Origin: Adiantum capillus-veneris
Taxonomy: Eukaryota; Streptophyta; Polypodiopsida; Polypodiales; Pteridaceae
Direction of reading: 5' to 3'
NCBI GenBank assembly: GCA_014529385.2
Contig: CM043963.1
Coordinates: forward strand, 129,501 to 193,500
Length of the DNA stretch: 64,000 bases
A model generated the notes under the pieces. The model searched no databases. It saw only the letters and a program-made list of their open reading frames with translations, and was not told the origin of the DNA. Below, in pieces: positions 55,930-64,000 of this stretch (the stretch's first letter is position 1; every line of letters starts with the position of its first letter). A program made the position numbers and the translations under genes.

Positions 55930-58068
55930 TGCCCCCCTTACTGATGTAGATTCCGTCCTCAGAATCTATTGAGTTGAAGATTTTTGTTGAGGTGGAAGAG
56001 CATTTGAGATGAATGTCCATATCCTTCTTCAGTCACTGCAAAATCAAACAACATTGGCATAGTAATTGCATTCTCATATATAATTAAAAATCATATGCAG
56101 TTTTAAGCAGACAAATTGATTGGTAATAGAATTTTAAACCATTTGTTAGCAATAAACATTAAATTGCAATATAATCAAACACAAACAATTGTAAAGATGA
56201 AAAATTAAACAAGTTTGGAGTCACTAATTTAACGGTCGAAAGGCACTAAAAATTGACTATTAATACCATGGATAAGCTTCTTAATTTGCTCTAGTCAATT
56301 AAGTTATTTAATCGTGAGAGCCAAGTATTTCATGTTCGAGGGCTGACTAGAGGCTATACCTGGAAGACCTTGTAGTTAAACTACGATAAAAGGAATTTCT
56401 CATGAAATCATTGCCTAGCTGATTACTTTTTCTTTGACCCCCCAAAGTCTTTTCACATTGTTTCAATTTTGATGTGTGTGCTTATTTTGTATGCCTTGGG
56501 TTTTTTGCTTTTCAAGGAAAAGCGCCCACACTGGGAACCTCTAGGGCTCTAGTACCATAGGTGATACATGTGAGTGAAGTACCAAATCAAGCTGATATTT
56601 CTCTTCCAGCTTAAGATTTTACAGTGTGGCACTTTGATTTTTTTGTTTGTTCGTTTTCAACATTTTAATTTTGTAACTTTGGGGGGTCATATAACATTGT
56701 TACACCTCCCCAGGCTCATCACACTAGTAAACTCCCTTTATAATACTGAAGCTAAAGGTCAATAGGGACTAAGCCCACTAGAAAGCCCTAGTACATTGCA
56801 CACAATGTTGCCTAAATCAGATTAAGAACCTAAGTAACCATAGATTATTAGGAAAGCATTCCCCATGGTATTAAGAGAAGATCTCTACACATAGCTTGGT
56901 CAAACTAGCTTATTTGGACTACTTGATTTTTAAACCTAGACAAGTGATTATAACAAAAAATTACATTGAATTTAATGTTTGATACTAAGAAAATGTGTTG
57001 AATATTATGCTACCAATCACAATTAAAGCAGACAAACATGGATGCAAAAAGATAAGGGGAAATGCTAATGGACAAGAAACACCTGTTTGTGTTGATGATC
57101 GAGCTTGATTTGAAAAGTGGATGAGAGAAAGATTCCATGAAGGTACAAATCCTAACCACAGCAACACATTCCTGTACACATGACAAAACACAAAGAATAC
57201 CTCTAGGAGGCACATCAGTGGGAAGAAAGAACTTTTCTAATCACTAAAATCTAAAACAGAAACACTCCTATCCTATCCTACCTACCCTCCATCACTCGAG
57301 TGATGAGGATCAAGGGTGTTTGGATGACATAGGTTTTTGTTTAAGTGTACCGGATGTGAATGTGTAGGTCTGGATCAATGTTTTGACTTTTATTATGCAT
57401 ACTCGTTTGCTAATTGCTCTTGCTCTTTATTATTTTTGTTTTTTGTGAGTTTAAGGCTTTATATATACATTCCCTAAGATTGGGAGATTGGGAGGTCAGG
57501 GAAAGAAGGTTGAGATGGAAGCAAGTGAATGATGGATGTCAGCAAACACTCCCCCCTTCCTTGGGTAGATCATACCGTTTGAAATGATCTTGTCACCCTT
57601 TGAAACCAATTATTCCAATTTGTTATAGATGAAGGCTTTAACCAATGGTTTTCGACCGCTCTATGCGTTTCATCTAGTTGAAGGTACTCTCCCATGATTT
57701 TATTTGCAACATTGTTGTAGGTGGTGAACTTACAACGGGAGGTGCAAACTCTTTCTTGCTTGTATGGATATGTACAATGGTAGGTGGAGGTTGTGTCGAA
57801 GCTTCTATTTTCGTATAGGAACTAATTGAAGAGCAAGAAGCTTCATTTGATTTCCCTGTTCCTGAGCTAGGTGGAACAAATCGTTCTTTCTTTGGTACCC
57901 AAAATAGCTCTAGAGCGGGTGTGTAGCATTCCGTGATTTTTTCCTTTCCGCGATCTTGAATTCGTTTTGGAGCCACAGGATTGAGCTCACCTGGGCCCGG
58001 TGACAGGTAAGAGCACAATTTAGGTTTTGGCACCCATATTTGATTATTTCGTTTATAGTATCCTTGGA
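55930..58068 (-). mobile_element. 3' internal region of a reverse-oriented copy of the same family
   Basis: Read on the minus strand, this matches 46870-49418. It has the 3' untranslated region (55940-57240), the internal TATA/polypurine stretch (57420-57563), and the protein tail 57674-58057 with NQIWVPKPKLC, KEKITECYTPALELFWVP, PPSSGTGKSNEAS and STQPPPTIVHIH. The match ends near 58068, at the 'caaggatactat' (QGYY) unit, where + strand retroelement text takes over. The equivalent of the 47586-48044 ORF is absent. Confidence 0.8.
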
Positions 58069-59630
58069 AGCTTGAGTATCGGAGAGTTCAAGGACACTTT
58101 CTACATAATTGACTCCCATTACATCAAAGAGAGTCTAGTTATGACGGAAAGGTGGATGAGCATTTTCTTTCAACAACAACCAAAAGCTTCAACAATAAGA
58201 ACACCGAAAGACCCATAAGCATCTCAAATCCATACAGAGAAGAAATCACTAATCATCGCTAAAGAAAGGTAAAGCTATGGTAAACACTGAAGAAAATCAA
58301 CCTCACAAAATGACTTTACCTCTGATGATCCTTCATCCAACACTCAATGTAGCCTCTATATCAAGAGCCACACCATCAACAATGCAATGAAAATCGAAGC
58401 AAAATTTCTATCAACCCAAGTTTCCATCACCACAAGGTCTTCAAAAGAAGCCGAATAAAGTCAACCAAGTCTTGGTATCCAAAGAGCACATCAATGTCAA
58501 ATAACCAATTTGGATGCACCAAGCACACAATCAACCTCAACAACCGAAGGTGATAGGGTGGGTAACATCAAATGAGTCAATCACTGCTCAAGACTACTTC
58601 CAAAGAAACACTATTGTTTACGCCAAAAGCTTAAAGTAATAGCCTGAACCTACCTTAACCAAAGAATTCTACAAAGAGTGCTATCAACAAAAGACAACCA
58701 CCTCAATCAGAAAGAACAACTACAAAGAACGAAAAAAGGGATGACCTTCAAAGAAGAAGCAAGCAACACGGCAAGTATGGGTACCGAAGTTAGACTTCAA
58801 CAAAGCTACCTAGCAAAGACAGGTGCAAAAAATGATGATTCCATTCAAGCTACTCAAGACACAAGAATTTAATGAAGGTGACACTCACATATGGTTGTCA
58901 AAAATAGCAGCTCAACTTGGAACAACAAAGATTAGCAGTCATATAGCATAAAATTCCACCCAAAGGCACGAAAATACAAAGAAGATCTAGCAAAATTAAA
59001 TCACCACTAAGGCTGCTACAACCTCTAGATGGATACCTCATCTTCAACTCGCTTTTACAATGGTAATCATTAGGTCTGGATACCAAAGCCTAGTCTGCAT
59101 CAAGTCATCAAGCAAACTGAGCAAATACAAAGAACAGTCACATAAGAATCAAAAATAAGGTGGGTTCCAAAATTGTTAGTGAAAAATCAATCACAAAGAA
59201 TCCACACACATCAACCACCACTTCACATGGGAGATAAAGCAAATTCCATTGGTCCCTACAATAGATGACAAGCTTGTTTCACACATAAGTATTAATATTC
59301 AACAAACAAAGCAAGTGGAGCCAAAGCATGCCAACCTACTGGAGAAATTGGTGGCATCCATAGACCAACACAATGAAAGATTCATAAATCTCCAAGAACT
59401 TATGGAATTGGGTTTCTAGCCTTGAACAAGTGCGTCCAAGTCACCGTTAAAAATACATGGCATAAAAATCAAAGTCAAACTGCTAAGCCACTAAATGAGC
59501 GAGGCGTTAATCCCAAAGCTTCAAGTAATATTCTCTGTTATCTAAGCGTCTTAAATATTCTAAGTATTGCTCAAGCTAAAAGAATTGATTATATTTATGT
59601 TTTCTTGCTCATGCTAGTGATAGCCGTTTT
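58069..59630 (+). pseudogene. Truncated + strand relative of the 27.9-30.0 kb element
   Basis: Follows 28440-30015 over its whole length with many stops and indels. Shared wording includes GEFKDTFYIIDSHYIKESLVMTERW, TAQDYFQ.N, KVWVP-like units and the run AAAAATACATGGCATAAAA near 59450. The N-terminal retropepsin-like part is missing because the copy starts within it. Ends near 59630. Confidence 0.75.
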
Positions 59631-61294
59631 TCGGCTCTCTGTGATTTCCATAGTGAGTTATCCCCCCCCTATCAAATCACTCAAACACTGTGGTTACCCT
59701 CACCCTTTCACTGTACATAGGCGTGCGTGAGTCACGGGACCTTTCCCATATATTCTTAAAAAACCCTCAATTAGCTAGTCATTGGGCTAGTTGAGCCAAA
59801 AAAAATAAAAAATATAAGTATATTATGGCCCATGCGTATGTAAATATTTCTTTGTATATAGGGCCTAAATAAAAGATTTTTTCATAATTATTTTGATATT
59901 TATTTAAATATTTCTACTTAGGTTGTGTTATTTATGCTCTGTACATTGCCTCACCATTACCACAATTTTTTCTTACCATTTTTCATACTCTTTATTCCAT
60001 ATAGAAATATTTTCATGTAAGCTTCTCTTATATTTGGTGTAACTCCACCCCAACAAAAATCCAAAAAAACTAGTTTTATTTATGTGATTTTTCCCTTCCT
60101 ACATCTATTTTGTTTTTTTTTCTAAAAAATTATAACACCAAGAATATTTATCTTTTTATGGTAGCCTCATAATGAGAGAGATTTCTTTTGACCCCTTTAT
60201 ATTTTTTCCACTTATATTATTTATATTTGACATGTACATATTTTTTAGACCCCTCAATATTTGATTTTCTTAGTTGTACTATTCACTTATATCATGATCT
60301 CAACAATATCTTCAATTATAGATCTACCAAATAAGGTCAAGGGTAGGTGGCATGCATACATGCACTATGGAGGGCTCACTCTTGGAGGTATTCAAAAGAA
60401 TCATCCAAAGAAGGACCCCACAAGGACCTTGTGCAGTGGAAAAAAACAATCGGTTTTGCTGAATTTTTAAAGTTCACTTGTTCTCCGAATTTGAAAAGGT
60501 GTACAAACAAAAGTTGTAGCTCGTGGGCTGAACTTTTGCCTCAAAGTTTTTCATATTTTTTTGAGCTACGAGCTGTGAGCTATGATTTTTTTAGTGGACC
60601 TCAGTTTTCCCATGCTATGCAGCCACACTCTCTCTTCCACTTTATCATTTTCCTCTTTCACACACCTTCTCCACTCATCATCCCCACCTCTCTCACCACT
60701 CCTCTTTGCACCCTACTCACCTTCTCCTCAACCTTGAAGAATAAGAGAAACCATGGTAAACTCATACCTCCCACACACAATTCCATTCCAAAATTGACCA
60801 CCTAGTCTCATTTTTCCTCCTCCAAATTACCCATATCTATAAAAAAACCACAAAATTCAGCCTCTTCTCTCAAAAGACAATATCATGGTGGTTGATTACT
60901 CAGCTTCAATTACCTTGTCTCTCAAGGAAGGTCAAGAGTGGAGAAAAAATGTACCGTCAAAGCTAGTGGACCGTCAACAAGCGTCAAAATTGGCCCTACT
61001 CAAGACACTTGGAGCATCAACCTTGTAAGAAATCCACCTTTTCTTACCTCTTAAGAGTTTTTCTTCCTTATTTGTATCCTACATGGATACTCCCATTGTA
61101 AATATCCAATTCCATTTGTAAATTAATACTAACTCTACTAACACTAACCCACTATGAAAAGTCCTATCACCTCCATTTCTTTCCTCTCTCTTTCCCCACC
61201 AACTTCTTGATAATTCCAAGCAAAAGAAATTAGATAAATTGCTGAAAATCTAACCCAACCATGGTTAGAGGAGTAACCCTAGCCTTCAAAATTG

Positions 61295-61304
61295 CTATAA
61301 AAGG
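61295..61304 (+). promoter_or_regulatory. Candidate TATA box
   Basis: CTATAAAAGG sits in a non-coding stretch about 1.05 kb before the first ORF at 62348. Confidence 0.4.
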
Positions 61305-61963
61305 AGGGTGTAGCTAGCACAAAAGGAGGGAGCCATAAGCAAGAGCACTATGCTATAGCTTGAGAAGCCAAGCTCAACCTCTCTAGAAGGAGCTCTTGAG
61401 TGGAAGCTCATTGTCTTATGCATGTGCATGTGTTGTAATAGGGGATTAGCAAGGGAACTCTATGCCATTGTAAGAGAGAGAGTGATCATTCAATTGAGAG
61501 TAGGAAATCTATCATTTCTCCTACTAGTGTAAGCCCAACATTTGCTGAATCAAGGAGGGTGGATTTGGACTAAGCTTGGATACTTTGTCTCCCTTTCAAC
61601 GTGAAGTAATGGACAACAATGATGCGTAAGTGTCTTGGTGTTTTTTTGTTAAGTTCTTGATAGATTGTCTCTGGTGTTGTCATCAATCTAGCCATAAATC
61701 CCACATACTGTAAGAGGGCGACAGGGTGGAGAGGACTCCCCTGGCTTTAAGACAGTGATTGGGGTGGCTTTTTTTGTGATGTGTTGTGGTGAAATTTATG
61801 CAAGCTATGTTGAACAAATACTAATCTCACTTTGATTTGTCATGACAGATTTGTAAGAAGGTATTAATGCAACAAGCACCCCCTCCCCCTTTCTCTCTCT
61901 TTCTTAAATATATAGTTGTGTTTGCTTGATCATTGCCGATACGTTTCAAAGCAGCCCGATCAC

Positions 61964-61965
<2 letters not shown>

Positions 61966-62009
<44 letters not shown>
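61966..62009. repeat. (CT)n microsatellite
   Basis: An uninterrupted run of CT dinucleotides, about 22 units. Confidence 0.95.
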
Positions 62010-62012
<3 letters not shown>

Positions 62013-62274
62013 TTTTAGTGTGTGAGAGTGTTCCATTGGTGTTAGGGTTAGTGTAAATTCCTTGCTTGTTTGTGGGTTGCTCTAACGATTCTCCTCTTTT
62101 GCGTCCTAGTTCGCTCTTAAACTAGGTGGTGCCCCTTGTGTAGTTGGGATTTGGCTGTGGGTTTGTTGTTTTGGTTTGTGTTGTGTTGTGCCCCAGCCCC
62201 ATTGAGCAGCACGGGAGCCTTGAAGGGTGTCTAGAGGTTGCTCTTCTTGTTGCCCGCCCCGGACCGCCTCAAAT

Positions 62275-62293
62275 TGGTGCCCCCACTGAGGAC
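62275..62293 (+). other. Possible primer binding site
   Basis: TGGTGCCCCCACTGAGGAC recalls the TGGCGCC-type primer sites of plant Ty3/gypsy elements and follows a CCGCCTCA end, but no matching LTR copy confirms it. Confidence 0.25.
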
Positions 62294-62347
62294 AGGCTTG
62301 TGTTTGTTTTGTGAAGGCTCAACCTTTAGCATAATCAAGTAGCTTGC

Positions 62348-62560
62348 ATGAATCACGAGAATTTGTATGATCCCTTCATTCCCATTGCAAGGCAAAAGGT
62401 ACACATAATTGTTAGTACTAAGTTGCAATTTCAACGTGTCATTCGTAGAATTTTAGGTCCTCTTAGGTTGGCCGAGATAAACGCTTCAGTAAATCCTTTT
62501 ATTTTGCCTCTTATTAGGTACGACCTTAGTTTGGACGTCTATATTTTTGTTTTGTTTTAA
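62348..62560 (+). CDS. Small unknown protein, paralogue 1 of a tandem pair
   Basis: 70 residues, ATG to TAA. The text shares a clear pattern with the next ORF: F.R.I..I.G..R.AEI.AS.NP.ILPLI.Y..S.DV..F.LF. No known domain is recognised. The two copies lie 21 bases apart. Conservation of amino-acid pattern across diverged DNA suggests that both were, or are, translated. Confidence 0.5.
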   Translation: MNHENLYDPFIPIARQKVHIIVSTKLQFQRVIRRILGPLRLAEINASVNPFILPLIRYDLSLDVYIFVLF

Positions 62561-62581
62561 GCATTAGGTCATGCATAGACC

Positions 62582-62800
62582 ATGGATAATGGCCCAGGAA
62601 TAGAGGTTTTCCCCTTCCATTTCACTCCACACATTAGAATAAACATTGCAATTAGTAGGAAAATCCATTTTCAACAACGTATGGTGTTCATGTTTGGTGC
62701 CCAAAGAGTAGGAGAAATTCTTGCATCACCAAACCCTGTCATTTTACCTCTCATCAACTACCACACTTCTTTTGATGTACATGTGTTCATTTTATTTTAA
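62582..62800 (+). CDS. Small unknown protein, paralogue 2 of a tandem pair
   Basis: 72 residues, ATG to TAA. It ends SPNPVILPLINYHTSFDVH followed by VFILF, against SVNPFILPLIRYDLSLDVY and IFVLF in the ORF before it. Moderately hydrophobic C-terminus, no signal peptide seen. Function unknown. Confidence 0.5.
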   Translation: MDNGPGIEVFPFHFTPHIRINIAISRKIHFQQRMVFMFGAQRVGEILASPNPVILPLINYHTSFDVHVFILF

Positions 62801-62900
62801 AATGAAGTGCAGCCCGGCAAAATAGTGTGTATGTAAGTTTTTCTTTGTCCAAGTTGTTACAAGAAACAAAAAAACGATCATTTGTTCTAACTGGGAATGT

Positions 62901-63379
62901 GTGTGCAGTGAAAGTTCAATCCTTAGAGATCTAGCTCTATTACCAATTGAGTTGCAGGAGCAAGTAGTAAGGCGTCTCCCTCATAACAAGAGGGTGGTGA
63001 AGTTAAGACGGAAGGTCCTACGCATGGATTCCATTTTCCTCTTGTTGTTGGGCACTAAGGAAGACCGTGCATTCATCCAACTAGGTGTGCCCTAAGATTG
63101 GTAAATAGAGTGAAATTTGGCGTTTGGCGAGTGCATTTCACCATTGAGGAAGACTCTTCAGGAAACTTGCGGCCAGAGTTCATGCTTCATAGACTCACAT
63201 TTGGTGAATTTTTCCCTCATTTGCGTCTTATTAATAGTCTTCCTTTCGCTTTCAACAAAGGAGATAGGGAGCTATTCAGAGCTTGTCTTAATAAAGAGAG
63301 CATAGAGAAGATTGCAAATTTGTATAAATTCTCATCCTTCTCTACATTCTATGACACTTTGTTCATAGAGACATTGTAA
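62901..63379 (+). pseudogene. F-box-like small protein, frameshifted paralogue
   Basis: Two pieces in different frames (62901-63095 and 63098-63379) together align with the next ORF over its length. Shared landmarks: LPIELQEQVVRRLPH against LDEDVLYEIVRRLPH; EDRAFIQ against EDLVFIQ; CALRLVNRVKF against CALGIVDQVQF; HRLTFGEFFPHLRLINSLPF against YHLSFEEFQPFLELINSLPF. The shift is at about 63080 ('atccaactagg'), consistent with one missing A. There is no ATG at the start; an acceptor-like GTGTGTGCAG ends at 62909. The L..[ED].[LV]..[IV][VL]RRLP start recalls an F-box but is too short to prove it. Confidence 0.6.
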
Positions 63380-63401
63380 ATCTCTTTATGCTTTTGAATG
63401 A

Positions 63402-63884
63402 TTTAACCATAATCCTAAGGAGTTTTTGTCCAAGAATTTTGTAGCACAAGTGGAGTCTTTAAATCTTGCAAACTTGATTGGACTTGATGAGGATGTTCTT
63501 TATGAAATTGTGAGAAGGTTGCCTCACTCCGACTGTGTGGAACTCGAAGGAAAGGAGCTCCTAGTCAATTGCTACTTTCTCACGGCCTTCGACGAGCATG
63601 AAGATCTAGTTTTTATACAAACCGCTTGTGCATTGGGAATTGTAGATCAAGTGCAATTTATCACTTGGGACGTGGTTGCTCTTTTGGATCCAGAAAATGA
63701 AGTTCTAGAGATTTCTGTTTATCACCTTAGCTTTGAAGAATTTCAACCCTTCTTAGAGCTCATCAATAGTCTACCCTTTTGTTTTGATCAAACAAATCGA
63801 GACCTTATTGAAGCTTGGATAGCTGAAGAAGAAAACCTAGAGTGGTATTTTCTCACTTCTTCATTTGCAGGCGAGTGGTTCTAA
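63402..63884 (+). CDS. F-box-like small protein, intact paralogue
   Basis: Open from 63402 to the TAA at 63882, about 160 residues, with no ATG near the start, so either a non-ATG start or an upstream exon is needed. Features: LIGLDEDVLYEIVRRLPHSD (F-box-like), a middle part EHEDLVFIQTACALGIVDQV, an acidic strand-rich segment, and SFEEFQPFLELINSLPFCF followed by DQTNRDLIEAWI. It is a tandem duplicate of the frameshifted gene just upstream. Unknown family. AT-rich non-coding DNA follows to the window end. Confidence 0.55.
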   Translation, partial: FNHNPKEFLSKNFVAQVESLNLANLIGLDEDVLYEIVRRLPHSDCVELEGKELLVNCYFLTAFDEHEDLVFIQTACALGIVDQVQFITWDVVALLDPENEVLEISVYHLSFEEFQPFLELINSLPFCFDQTNRDLIEAWIAEEENLEWYFLTSSFAGEWF

Positions 63885-64000
63885 ATCTCTATTGTATCCC
63901 TTATTGTAACTCGTGTTGTAATCTTTCATAATAATGGAGAGCCAATGCCAAATGTTTGGATATCCTCTTTTCTTTGGAGAGCCTGGAGAGGATGCAGAAT

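Larger units (their letters stand above)
59631..62270. other. AT-rich non-coding stretch with a promoter-like and leader-like right half
   Basis: 59700-60300 is very AT-rich with no gene. 60340-61260 holds pyrimidine-rich text and short frames without domains. A TATA-like CTATAAAAGG lies at 61295, followed by a long apparent leader with a (CT)n tract (61966-62009) and GT-rich text (62100-62200). The layout resembles an LTR plus leader, but no second copy is present to prove it. Confidence 0.5.

Noticed and set aside
60261-60805. Short frames at 60.3-60.8 kb
   Set aside because: No domain, pyrimidine-rich or AT-rich translations, overlapping frames, no splice or start context.

Overview
The window looks like repeat-rich nuclear DNA from a land plant with a large genome. 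The signs are AT-rich sequence, GT-AG introns with pyrimidine-rich acceptors, no operons, Ty3/gypsy retrotransposons with a tRNA-Asp-type primer site, and kilobases of satellite-like DNA. A fern, other seed-free plant or gymnosperm would fit, but the lineage cannot be fixed from the sequence alone.

Left part (1-27.9 kb). A short signature, TTGGACAAGTGGTGGACCTT, and its variants fill most of the non-coding DNA. From about 3.2 to 11.7 kb it forms a tandem array of roughly 442-bp monomers. Part of the array is a higher-order repeat of 442-bp and 425-bp monomers, and a third, 363-bp monomer type recurs. Between about 20.4 and 27.6 kb the same satellite runs on the opposite strand. Four protein-coding blocks sit inside this satellite. 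They are a two-exon gene whose protein has a ParB-like DGQHS motif and a C-terminal half resembling beta-class DNA amino-methyltransferases (11.8-14.4 kb), a SET-domain block (17.1-17.6 kb), and two FCP1/NLI-type phosphatase-like genes, one frameshifted (18.3-19.5 kb) and one with an in-frame stop (24.6-25.4 kb).

Right part (27.9-59.6 kb). This is a nest of Ty3/gypsy-type retroelements. A full-length 12.6-kb element (37358-50003) has two LTRs, a GATGG target-site duplication, a primer site, gag, protease, reverse transcriptase and a partial integrase. It lies inside an LTR of an older, decayed chromodomain-bearing element. A third pol region (51.6-55.3 kb) is interrupted by a reverse-oriented LTR of the same family. 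After integrase, the 12.6-kb element carries an extra module: a second retropepsin-like domain followed by a tail with repeated W-[VI]-P-K motifs. Relatives of that module occur at 27.9-29.6 kb and 57.7-59.2 kb.

Far right (59.6-64 kb). A TATA-bearing, microsatellite-containing leader region precedes four small ORFs that form two pairs of tandem paralogues of unknown function. The second pair begins with an F-box-like stretch.

The left genes may be a chromatin or DNA-modification cluster (methyltransferase-like, SET, CTD-phosphatase-like), but a functional link is only an inference from proximity. No tRNA, rRNA, CRISPR array or bacterial-type regulatory site was seen.
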